5,751 bases of DNA from Gammaproteobacteria bacterium (GCA_003864535.1 BHEQ01000138.1:1-5751), one strand, 5' to 3'. Positions 1 to 5,751 are shown, counted from the first letter of the stretch. Translations and numbers: made by a program. The notes: generated by a model from the sequence alone, not told the origin.

Positions 1-540
1 TATTATGCCCGTAAAAATAAGCGCACCTTTTTTGAAGTATCTGATTTTATCGCACCAACTATTCCTTTAGGCCTGCTTTTTGGGCGTATTGGTAATTTTA
101 TCAATGGAGAGTTGTGGGGGCGCTCAACTTGTAGCGATTGGGGGTTTATATTTAAATATGCACCAGATGTTAATCTCCTTAATTCTTGTAATGCAGAGCA
201 AATCAAGCAACTTGCGAATAAACTTGGGGATAATATAAATCTTAATTTGCGCCATCCATCACAATTGTATGAAGCATTCTTGGAAGGCTTAGTTTTGTTT
301 ATAATTCTTTGGATTTATAGCAAAAAACCAAAACCTACAGGCGCAGTATCTGGAGTCTTTCTTATCGGCTATGGAGCTTTTAGATTTATTGTAGAATTTT
401 TTAGAGAGCCTGATAATAATCTCTTTATCGCCTTTGGCTGGTTAACCCGCGGAATGCTCTTGTGCTTGCCTATGCTTATAATTGGCGCAATATTTATCGC
501 ATATGCGTATTGTGATACTAAAACAAAGGCTGCATCATGA
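1..540 (+). CDS. lgt: Prolipoprotein diacylglyceryl transferase, C-terminal part (5' truncated by window edge)
   Basis: This inner-membrane enzyme transfers the diacylglyceryl group of phosphatidylglycerol to the lipobox cysteine of prolipoproteins, the first step of lipoprotein maturation. The reading frame is open from base 1 and gives 179 residues; E. coli Lgt has about 291, so roughly 110 N-terminal residues, including the HGGL region, lie outside the window. The Lgt signature is present as GRIGNFINGELWGR at local residues 28-41, with the conserved Arg29, Asn32, Glu37 and Gly40. A second conserved block, GYGAFRFIVEFFREPD (123-138), contains Tyr124, Arg128 and Glu132, which match the spacing of E. 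coli Tyr235, Arg239 and Glu243. Hydrophobic segments at about 94-106 and 151-171 fit the last transmembrane helices. The TGA stop overlaps the thyA start, as part of an ATGA junction. The identification is secure; only the N-terminus is unknown. Confidence 0.96.
   Translation, partial: YYARKNKRTFFEVSDFIAPTIPLGLLFGRIGNFINGELWGRSTCSDWGFIFKYAPDVNLLNSCNAEQIKQLANKLGDNINLNLRHPSQLYEAFLEGLVLFIILWIYSKKPKPTGAVSGVFLIGYGAFRFIVEFFREPDNNLFIAFGWLTRGMLLCLPMLIIGAIFIAYAYCDTKTKAAS
525..529 (+). promoter_or_regulatory. Ribosome binding site of thyA
   Basis: AAAGG lies 7 bases before the thyA ATG, inside the last codons of lgt. It supports the ATG at 537 as the start and means thyA is translated from the lgt message, probably by coupling across the 4-base overlap. 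Confidence 0.7.
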
Positions 541-1331
541 AGCAATATCTTGATTTAATGCAATTAATTATAAATGCTGGGCAGGATAAATCCGACCGTA
601 CCGGTACAGGTACACGCTCTATTTTTGCCCACCAAATGCGTTTTGATTTAAATAATGGTTTCCCGATGGTTACTACCAAAAAACTGCATTTAAAATCAAT
701 CATTCATGAACTCTTATGGTTTATAAAAGGTGATACCAATACCGCTTATTTAAATCAAAATGGCGTTAGAATTTGGGATGAATGGGCTGATGAAAATGGC
801 AATTTAGGTCCAATTTATGGAGCTCAGTGGCGTTCTTGGAGTGCAAATAATGGCTCTAAAATAGATCAACTAAGTATTTTAATTGACCAAATAAAAACGA
901 ATCCAGATTCGAGACGTTTAATCTTAAGTGCTTGGAATGTTGGCGAAATATCTAAAATGGCATTGCCACCATGCCATTTACTTTGCCAATTTTATGTTGT
1001 TGATCAAACTCTTTCTTGCCAGTTATACCAACGCTCGGCGGATGTTTTTTTAGGTGTGCCTTTTAATATTGCAAGTTACGCTCTATTAACGCACATGATT
1101 GCGCAGGCTTGTAACTTAAAAGTGGGCGATTTTATTTGGACTGGTGGTGATTGCCATCTTTATGCCAATCATTTTGTGCAAACAAATATTCAATTAGAGC
1201 GCAAGCCACTGCCTTTACCAACTCTTGTGCTTAATCCTGATATTAAAGATATCTTTGAGTTTAATTATGCTGATTTTAATATTCAAAACTATCAATCTCA
1301 CCCGAAACTTAAAGGAAAGGTAGCAATATGA
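537..1331 (+). CDS. thyA: Thymidylate synthase
   Basis: This cytoplasmic enzyme methylates dUMP to dTMP using 5,10-methylene-tetrahydrofolate, giving dihydrofolate, and so supplies thymidine for DNA. The protein is 264 residues, the same length as E. coli ThyA, and key residues fall at the same numbers: Arg21 (phosphate), Glu58, Trp80, Tyr94, Arg126/Arg127, the nucleophile Cys146 in LPPCH, Arg166, Asp169, Asn177, His207 and Tyr209. The C-terminus ends in KVAI; E. coli ends in PVAI, the tail that closes over the active site. No catalytic residue is missing, so the enzyme should be active. The start is fixed by the ATGA overlap with lgt (537-540) and AAAGG at 525-529. The stop overlaps the ATG of the downstream carboxypeptidase (1328-1331). 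An lgt-thyA pair is also found in E. coli and other gammaproteobacteria. Confidence 0.98.
   Translation: MKQYLDLMQLIINAGQDKSDRTGTGTRSIFAHQMRFDLNNGFPMVTTKKLHLKSIIHELLWFIKGDTNTAYLNQNGVRIWDEWADENGNLGPIYGAQWRSWSANNGSKIDQLSILIDQIKTNPDSRRLILSAWNVGEISKMALPPCHLLCQFYVVDQTLSCQLYQRSADVFLGVPFNIASYALLTHMIAQACNLKVGDFIWTGGDCHLYANHFVQTNIQLERKPLPLPTLVLNPDIKDIFEFNYADFNIQNYQSHPKLKGKVAI
1312..1320 (+). promoter_or_regulatory. Ribosome binding site of the carboxypeptidase gene
   Basis: A purine-rich AAGGAAAGG stretch inside the end of thyA stops 7 bases before the ATG at 1328. It is the strongest Shine-Dalgarno sequence in the window and supports the overlapping start. Confidence 0.75.
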
Positions 1332-2590
1332 AGTCTTATATTTCTCGGTTAACCAATTTTTTTGCTGCAATTTTAATTGCACTTATTTCTATGCCGCTAC
1401 TTGCTGGATTAACCTATGCCAATACGGGCTTTTCAGCTCTAGTAATAGAGCCAGATACTGGGCGCATTTTGTATGAATACAACTCCAATGAAGCACGTTA
1501 CCCCGCCTCATTAACTAAAGTTATGACGCTTTATATGATTTTTGATGCTCTAAAACATGGTCAGGTAAACTTAAATACTTCTATCGTTTTTTCTCAAAAA
1601 GCGGTAAGTCAGCAGCCTTCAAAGCTTGGCGCAAAGCTTGGGGAGACGATCCCCCTAGAATTAGCTATTAAAATATTAGTGGTAAAATCTGCTAATGACG
1701 TATCTGTAGCGGTCGCAGAAAAACTCAGTGGCTCAGAGGATGCTTTTGTTATCCAAATGAATAATATGGCAAAAAAATTAGGCTTACAGCAAACAAATTT
1801 CACCAATTCACATGGCTTACCGAGCTTAAAACAATTATCCACCGCGCATGATATGGCAATTCTTGCAAGTAGAATCCAAAAAGATTTCCCTAAGTATTTT
1901 CATAATTTTTCAGTAACAAGCTTTGTTTATAATGATAAAGTAACGGAAACTCATAATCGGGTTATGCGTGATTATTATGGTGCAACAGGCATGAAAACAG
2001 GCTATATTCGCTTATCTGGATTTAACCTAATTACAACAGCTACACGCAGCAATAAACGCATAATTGGTGTTGTTTTTGGAGGGAAAACAGCTAAGGATCG
2101 TGATGAGTTTATGACGCTTATTTTAGATAAATCATTTGAGGTTCTTTTAAACTCACGCAATAAAAAGATGCGGATTGATATTGCGGTTAATCCTGATATT
2201 ATTGTGGTGCACCCAAGTGTCCAAGCACAAATAGATGCACAAAAAGCCACCCAAAAAAAGCAAGTAAAAACAGCAATCACACCACCCATAAAAAAGCAGG
2301 TGAAAACTGCTATCACGCCACCCACAAAAAATCAGGTTCAGCCACCAAAAGCTAGCAGCCAAAGTTCTGCTAAATATTCCATACAGGTTGGTTCTTTTAA
2401 AGAATATAAAAATGCCCAAGCTCAGTCACATTCAGCCATTAAAATCTTAGGTAAAGGTCGGGCGCGAGTAGCATCTCTTCAAAATGGTTATCATCGAGCT
2501 TTGATTGATACATTTAATCAACAATCTGCCGCAAATGCTTGCTCAAAGCTCAAAGCTAAAGATGTAGAGTGCCTTGTAATCAGGCAATAA
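1328..2590 (+). CDS. D-alanyl-D-alanine carboxypeptidase (peptidase S11) with C-terminal SPOR domain
   Basis: A periplasmic low-molecular-weight penicillin-binding protein predicted to remove the terminal D-Ala from peptidoglycan stem peptides. Of its 420 residues, 1-31 look like a signal peptide (hydrophobic core about 11-26, probable cleavage after TYA31). The S11 catalytic domain spans about 33-275 and has all three motifs: Ser61-x-x-Lys64 (SLTK, nucleophile Ser61), Ser121-Ala-Asn123, and Lys223-Thr-Gly225. A Lys/Pro/Thr/Gln-rich linker (about 300-348) contains a 12-residue repeat. A SPOR domain (about 349-420, beginning YSIQVGSF) should bind denuded glycan at the division septum. The PBP5-type C-terminal beta domain and amphipathic anchor of E. 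coli DacA are absent, so this is a soluble, probably septum-targeted version. Cys404 and Cys415 in the SPOR domain could form a disulfide. This architecture is common in alphaproteobacteria. It is the last gene of the lgt-thyA operon. The enzyme family is certain; the paralogue name (dacA, dacC, dacF) is not. Confidence 0.95.
   Translation: MKSYISRLTNFFAAILIALISMPLLAGLTYANTGFSALVIEPDTGRILYEYNSNEARYPASLTKVMTLYMIFDALKHGQVNLNTSIVFSQKAVSQQPSKLGAKLGETIPLELAIKILVVKSANDVSVAVAEKLSGSEDAFVIQMNNMAKKLGLQQTNFTNSHGLPSLKQLSTAHDMAILASRIQKDFPKYFHNFSVTSFVYNDKVTETHNRVMRDYYGATGMKTGYIRLSGFNLITTATRSNKRIIGVVFGGKTAKDRDEFMTLILDKSFEVLLNSRNKKMRIDIAVNPDIIVVHPSVQAQIDAQKATQKKQVKTAITPPIKKQVKTAITPPTKNQVQPPKASSQSSAKYSIQVGSFKEYKNAQAQSHSAIKILGKGRARVASLQNGYHRALIDTFNQQSAANACSKLKAKDVECLVIRQ
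2255..2347 (+). repeat. 36-bp tandem repeat encoding the linker of the carboxypeptidase
   Basis: Two adjacent 36-base units (2255-2290 and 2291-2326) encode KKQVKTAITPP plus one variable residue (Ile, then Thr). A decayed third copy follows (2327-2347, KNQVQPP). The two full units match at 30 of 36 bases; five of the six differences are synonymous. The repeat sits in the flexible linker between the catalytic and SPOR domains, so changes in copy number would change linker length without disturbing either fold. Confidence 0.85.
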
Positions 2591-2604
2591 ATTTAATATA
2601 TGCT

Positions 2605-3138
2605 TTAATATTTAATTGGTTCAAGGACGGCATCAAAATTATGCTCATCACAAAAATCAGAGAACTGATCGCGTAAATAAGAAATTGACTCAATTCCATT
2701 AATTGAGACAATTAGCTTAATAATTTGCATAGTTTCATTGGTGTAGCGTGCCGTAAATTGCTTGCTGGCGCACTCTAATATCCGCGCATGATTTGTAAAA
2801 AATGTTAGCACGCTACTAAGCGCACCAGCTTGATTAAATACAACTAGTTCAAACTCATAGCTTATTTCACTACTTAATATTTTCTGTTCATAGCGCCCAA
2901 ATGAACACTCAATATCATCTTCTTCTTTAAAATGACTAAGCGAGATTTCTAAAATTGCTAAATGATTCCAAAGTCCAGTAACATCCGCCATAACTACATT
3001 AAAATCAGCAAGAACATGCTGATTAAATTGCGAAAGTTGACTTTCAGACTTAAGTAATGCTGCCATAAATCTGCTTAATACATCACTATTTGCAGAGTAT
3101 TTTAAGACTATCCATAACGATGCGCTTTTCTTAGGCAT
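2605..3138 (-). CDS. GcvR-like protein with two ACT domains
   Basis: A 177-residue cytoplasmic protein with no signal peptide or membrane segment. It resembles GcvR, the glycine cleavage system repressor protein, which in E. coli binds GcvA and blocks gcv activation when glycine is low. The similarity is mainly in the middle of the first ACT domain (about 42-68, ADFNVVMADVTGLWNHLAIL) and at the C-terminus (about 155-177, LRDQFSDFCDEHNFDAVLEP). Two ACT-type folds can be placed at about 7-77 and 93-165. The ligand loop between strand 1 and helix 1 keeps a glycine in the second domain (NQAGAL, Gly105) but not in the first (SANSDVLS), where GcvR has DRPG. No DNA-binding domain is seen, consistent with action through a partner. 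It lies 14 bases downstream of the FimX-like gene, with its Shine-Dalgarno overlapping that gene's stop. Family assignment is fairly good; the glycine role is inferred from homology. Confidence 0.72.
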   Translation of the reverse strand: MPKKSASLWIVLKYSANSDVLSRFMAALLKSESQLSQFNQHVLADFNVVMADVTGLWNHLAILEISLSHFKEEDDIECSFGRYEQKILSSEISYEFELVVFNQAGALSSVLTFFTNHARILECASKQFTARYTNETMQIIKLIVSINGIESISYLRDQFSDFCDEHNFDAVLEPIKY

Positions 3139-3148
3139 GGATTAAATA

Positions 3149-3154
3149 TTCCTT
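3149..3154 (-). promoter_or_regulatory. Ribosome binding site of the GcvR-like gene
   Basis: On the reverse strand AAGGAA lies 10 bases before the ATG at 3138 and shares two bases with the TAA stop of the FimX-like gene (3153-3155). Ribosomes ending on the upstream gene would be placed at this site, which supports an operon and possible translational coupling. Confidence 0.65.
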
Positions 3155-5654
3155 AAACAAGCATAGAAGAAAAATCAAAATTCATTCGGTCAATTCTATG
3201 GCTAATCATATTGCCGAGTGCCAATGGAATATTATACTCCCATACCAGTGCCATTTGCGCTGGAGCATCTACTCCTGCGGCTATTGCAGTGATATGACTT
3301 TTATTTAAATCATCTATAATATCTTTAAATTGGGATTTTAATTGTGAATCGCGAGAGCGGCTGACCCGATTGATAAGACGCTCTGAAATCATGACTATAT
3401 CAAATTTATTTTGTACAAATAATGAAACATTTTCTCCCGCAAAGCCTGCTATCCATATCTTTACACCTAATTTTCGAATAATCTCAAATAAAGCAAGGAC
3501 ACGCTCATTATAATTTTTAAATATATGTTCTGACACCCCAAACGCTAAATGTTTTGCTGGAAAATTAGGTTTACTCGCGATCGCAACTAGCCATTGGGCA
3601 AATCCTTGCTCAGTGACACTACTTAGGGACAGATTAATTAATATACATTTATTTGGCTCATCTATCTGCGCCAATGTTTGGATAAGATTTTCAATAATCC
3701 ATTGATCCAGCTTAAATAAACAAGAATTAGTTATATCTGAAACTTGATTTGTTTTATATTCAATCTCTTCATTTTCCAAATTCATTAAACGCCCACCAGC
3801 CATATAATACTCAACTTGTGTCTGCACTGCAGTGCTGTTGTCGATACTCCCAAATCTGGCGATGGGTATAAAGGTTAATTGGGCACGCTTAGCTTCTAGC
3901 GCTAGTCCCATCTCGTTAAATATTATATTATCAACATCAGTATCTTCGTCGATATTCATAAGACTATCATTATCTTGAGACATGTTCCCAAAGAGTCCTG
4001 TCTTAAATTCAAGCTCAGCTAAACCTTTTAAGAGAGGCTCTGAGCTATTGGAAATAGAAAGAACTTCTGATTTGCATCTAGAAAATAGTTTTGTTCCATT
4101 TTCCAGAACTTGTGAAAAGCCATCTATTTGGCTACGCAAAGCATCGGTTAGGGTATTAATCGTTTGGAGATCACGCTCAGAAAAATATGCTAATAAGCCC
4201 GTATCTGCGTATTCAATAAACTGTGCATCGCCTTGTAACTCTATGAGCATATTAACCAGATTTGACATATATCTATCGCTTACATCAGAGCCGTAACGCC
4301 GCCAAATTGAGCGTAAATCAGTTAAGTTAAACAATACAAACCAAGCCTGTTTTTTATCATCCTTCTGTATTTTATGGAAATAATCCAAACGTTTTTGATA
4401 GACAAAACCTGTTGAAGCTTCGATCCCAAGTGGAGTTTTTTTATCGCTAAGACTAATTGTCGCTTTTTTAAGCGCTAAAGATACAGTCTCATATTTACGC
4501 TCCCAATTCATATTAATCGCTAATTCGCGTGCCTCTACATCCATGACTTTTTTTAAACTAATATCTGAATCTTTTTGTAAATTATCAAGAAGAGCTTGTA
4601 ACTGGATTAGTTGTTTTTCTTTTTCATCTAACTCTTTATTAAGCTCAGTTAAGCTATTATCTGTTTTTAAAGTATCTTCTTTTGATGTATCTGCTTTTAA
4701 ATCGGCTTTTAATGTATCGGCTTTCGCTTTTTTCAAACTAGCATTTAAATCTTTTTGTGACTTGTCTAAAAGAGCTTGCAACCGAGTTAGTTCAGTTTCT
4801 TTTTTATCTAATTTGTTGGTAGCTTCATCAAGTTCTTTGTTAAGCTCTTCATTGATCTCGCTAACCTCGTTATTTATCTCTGCTAGATTATTGTTATCTT
4901 GGACAATTAGTAGTTTTACACAAGCTTCACCTTCATATGTGATTGGTTCTAAAGCTATATTAAGAGTTTCTGTTTTTTGTGTATTAGGATTATCAATACT
5001 TAGCTGTATATCTAAAGATGCTTGTGTTTTTCCGACTTTTTTAATACTGCTTAAGAATTTTTTTTGCTCACTTGTGCTTAAAAAATCAGCAAAACTTAAG
5101 CTATCTTCAATTGCTTGAGCACCAAAATAATCCTTAAAGGCTTCGTTTGTGAAAGTAAAAAAACCACTCGATAAATATGCAATTGGCTGCAGGGTTTCTG
5201 AAATTAATTCATTTGATCTTTTAGATATATTTTTAATATTTATCTTCGCAGCCTCTAATTCTCGAGTGCCACGGGTATGCTTGATACATTCTTGAATAAC
5301 ATAAACAACATATTCATTATCACTTTCATGCGCAAAATAAACCGCACCTTTTTTAATAAAAGCTGAAGGCAAGTCCGCGTCATTTTTTCCTAAACATAAA
5401 ATAGGTGCATTCTCATCATTTACAATAGACTTAATCTCATCGAGTGCAATTAGCGTTGTGTTGGAGCTTATGATAATTAAATCACAGCCATTTTTATATT
5501 TAGTCGTAAGCTCGCGCGCACGCGAGACGATTTGCAAATCTACCAGTACTCCGCCTGTTCGGAGCATGTTGCGTAATGTTTCAATATTATGTTTATCATC
5601 TTCGATTAAAATAATAGTAGAAGTTATTTCTTTCATATAGTGCTCATTACTCAT
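3153..5654 (-). CDS. FimX-like REC-PAS-coiled coil-GGDEF-EAL protein, all signalling domains degenerate
   Basis: An 833-residue cytoplasmic protein laid out like FimX, the c-di-GMP effector that controls type IV pilus assembly and twitching in Pseudomonas (about 690 residues). Domains: receiver (13-128), PAS (about 145-255), long coiled coil (about 256-400), GGDEF-like (about 410-545), acidic linker, EAL-like (about 585-833). The PAS segment LQPIAYLSSGFFTFTNEAF and the MNFDFS tail recall FimX-type proteins. The receiver has Ser63 where the phospho-acceptor Asp is expected and lacks the strand-5 Lys. GGDEF is replaced by ADTGL (483-487). In the EAL domain, EAL reads EYY (615-617), the next conserved Arg is Ala619, EITE reads GVSE, DDFGTG reads AGFAGE, KID reads MIS and AEGVE reads AAGVD; Asn674 remains. 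Neither cyclase nor phosphodiesterase activity is expected. The start is either Met1 (5654) or Met7 (5636); neither has a strong Shine-Dalgarno. First gene of a two-gene operon with the GcvR-like gene. A pilus role is inferred only from architecture. Confidence 0.85.
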   Translation of the reverse strand: MSNEHYMKEITSTIILIEDDKHNIETLRNMLRTGGVLVDLQIVSRARELTTKYKNGCDLIIISSNTTLIALDEIKSIVNDENAPILCLGKNDADLPSAFIKKGAVYFAHESDNEYVVYVIQECIKHTRGTRELEAAKINIKNISKRSNELISETLQPIAYLSSGFFTFTNEAFKDYFGAQAIEDSLSFADFLSTSEQKKFLSSIKKVGKTQASLDIQLSIDNPNTQKTETLNIALEPITYEGEACVKLLIVQDNNNLAEINNEVSEINEELNKELDEATNKLDKKETELTRLQALLDKSQKDLNASLKKAKADTLKADLKADTSKEDTLKTDNSLTELNKELDEKEKQLIQLQALLDNLQKDSDISLKKVMDVEARELAINMNWERKYETVSLALKKATISLSDKKTPLGIEASTGFVYQKRLDYFHKIQKDDKKQAWFVLFNLTDLRSIWRRYGSDVSDRYMSNLVNMLIELQGDAQFIEYADTGLLAYFSERDLQTINTLTDALRSQIDGFSQVLENGTKLFSRCKSEVLSISNSSEPLLKGLAELEFKTGLFGNMSQDNDSLMNIDEDTDVDNIIFNEMGLALEAKRAQLTFIPIARFGSIDNSTAVQTQVEYYMAGGRLMNLENEEIEYKTNQVSDITNSCLFKLDQWIIENLIQTLAQIDEPNKCILINLSLSSVTEQGFAQWLVAIASKPNFPAKHLAFGVSEHIFKNYNERVLALFEIIRKLGVKIWIAGFAGENVSLFVQNKFDIVMISERLINRVSRSRDSQLKSQFKDIIDDLNKSHITAIAAGVDAPAQMALVWEYNIPLALGNMISHRIDRMNFDFSSMLV
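4551..4810 (-). repeat. Imperfect direct repeat pair in the coiled-coil coding region
   Basis: Bases 4551-4630 and 4731-4810 align without gaps at an offset of exactly 180 bases and match at 62 of 80 positions. They encode residues 342-368 and 282-308 of the FimX-like protein, which match at 17 of 27 residues and share the core LQALLD. Beyond this, LNKELDE is encoded twice (residues 271-277 and 338-344; 17 of 21 bases identical, all differences synonymous). The residue 271 copy is seven residues farther from the core, that is, one heptad. This looks like an old in-frame duplication that lengthened the coiled coil while keeping its phase. Confidence 0.82.
4653..4721 (-). repeat. Short tandem repeat encoding ADTLK-type pentapeptides
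   Basis: Between the two coiled-coil copies, residues 312-334 read as successive units ADTLK, ADLK, ADTSK, EDTLK and TDNS, encoded by 12- to 15-base imperfect repeats on the reverse strand. The units are charged and lack heptad hydrophobic spacing, so they may form a helical or flexible hinge between the two coiled-coil stretches. Confidence 0.65.
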
Positions 5655-5751
5655 TATTTTTTAAGTGATCTGACTAGCAGAGATTGATTTTTTTGCATAT
5701 ATTTGATTATAACAGCTAATTATATTCACATTCTTATAAATACTGTTAAAT
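5655..5751. other. AT-rich intergenic region upstream of the FimX-like gene
   Basis: This 97-base stretch is the longest stretch without a gene in the window. It holds the two promoter-like elements and the leader of the reverse-strand operon, including a run of seven A on the reverse strand (5688-5694). No RNA gene, clear operator palindrome or forward-strand gene start was seen. The gene beyond the right edge is unknown. Confidence 0.6.
5706..5714 (-). promoter_or_regulatory. Candidate extended -10 promoter for the FimX-like gene
   Basis: The reverse strand carries TGTTATAAT, a perfect TATAAT preceded by the TGn extension of sigma-70 extended -10 promoters. No good -35 hexamer lies 16-18 bases upstream, which extended -10 promoters can tolerate. 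Transcription would start near 5698 and leave a leader of about 45 bases before the start at 5654. A second TATAAT (reverse strand, 5719-5724) has a TTAACA 19 bases upstream (5744-5749) and is an alternative. In this AT-rich stretch chance matches are likely, so the call is tentative. Confidence 0.45.

Noticed and set aside
498..507. Perfect palindrome CGCATATGCG near the end of lgt
   Set aside because: It lies within lgt coding sequence in a hydrophobic segment, has no second copy in the window, and is not placed like an operator relative to a promoter.
594..616. GTAC-rich repetitive run at the start of thyA
   Set aside because: Explained by codons of the conserved thymidylate synthase motif DRTGTGTRS.
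1621..1655. Direct repeat of AAAGCTTGG and a GGGGA/TCCCC hairpin inside the carboxypeptidase gene
   Set aside because: The repeat follows from the coded SKLGAKLG stretch, which is conserved in this enzyme family. The 5-bp stem is mid-gene with no T-tract.
2002..2419. Two overlapping reverse-strand open frames opposite the carboxypeptidase linker
   Set aside because: They are shadows of the linker repeat, with repeated Gly/Cys/Phe runs, and overlap a well-supported gene.
2585..2620. Possible bidirectional terminator between the convergent genes
   Set aside because: Only a weak A/T-only inverted repeat (TTTAATAT with ATATTTAA) with no GC stem and no clear T-tract. In such AT-rich sequence it is expected by chance.
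5058..5065. Run of eight A on the reverse strand within the FimX-like gene, possible phase-variation tract
   Set aside because: Encodes two Lys codons and flanking bases in frame; runs of seven occur elsewhere in this AT-rich window, and nothing suggests switching.
4543..5118. Long forward-strand open frame of 191 codons opposite the coiled coil
   Set aside because: It is the antisense of a Lys/Glu/Leu-rich repeat region, giving a Ser/Phe/Leu-rich low-complexity product. It has no homology I recognise and no separate promoter.

Overview
The window is an AT-rich bacterial chromosome segment with five protein genes in two convergent blocks and almost no non-coding DNA. The gene content is proteobacterial. 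An lgt-thyA pair, a FimX-type REC-PAS-GGDEF-EAL protein and a GcvR-type double-ACT protein suggest a low-GC gammaproteobacterium. The SPOR-tailed D,D-carboxypeptidase looks more like those typical of alphaproteobacteria, so the exact lineage is left open. No rRNA, tRNA, CRISPR array, insertion sequence or integrase was seen.

Forward block (1-2590): the 3' part of lgt (lipoprotein diacylglyceryl transferase, cut by the window edge), thyA (thymidylate synthase, complete) and a D-alanyl-D-alanine carboxypeptidase with a C-terminal SPOR domain. Both junctions are ATGA overlaps, where the stop of one gene overlaps the start of the next, and each has a Shine-Dalgarno sequence inside the upstream gene. 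This indicates one translationally coupled operon whose promoter lies left of the window. Two of its products act in the cell envelope (lipoprotein maturation, peptidoglycan trimming) and one in dTMP synthesis.

Reverse block (5654 down to 2605): a promoter-like region at the right edge drives an 833-residue FimX-like protein (pseudo-receiver, PAS, long coiled coil, degenerate GGDEF, degenerate EAL). A GcvR-like protein with two ACT domains follows after 14 bases. The two genes are probably one transcript. The two blocks converge with only 14 bases between stop codons (2591-2604) and no convincing terminator.

The most unusual item is the FimX-like protein. All three signalling domains have lost their signature residues, including the EAL-domain arginine expected to help hold c-di-GMP. 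The PAS-GGDEF linker is a long coiled coil that appears to have grown by internal duplication. It may be a purely structural or protein-binding scaffold derived from a c-di-GMP effector, co-expressed with a putative amino-acid-sensing ACT protein.
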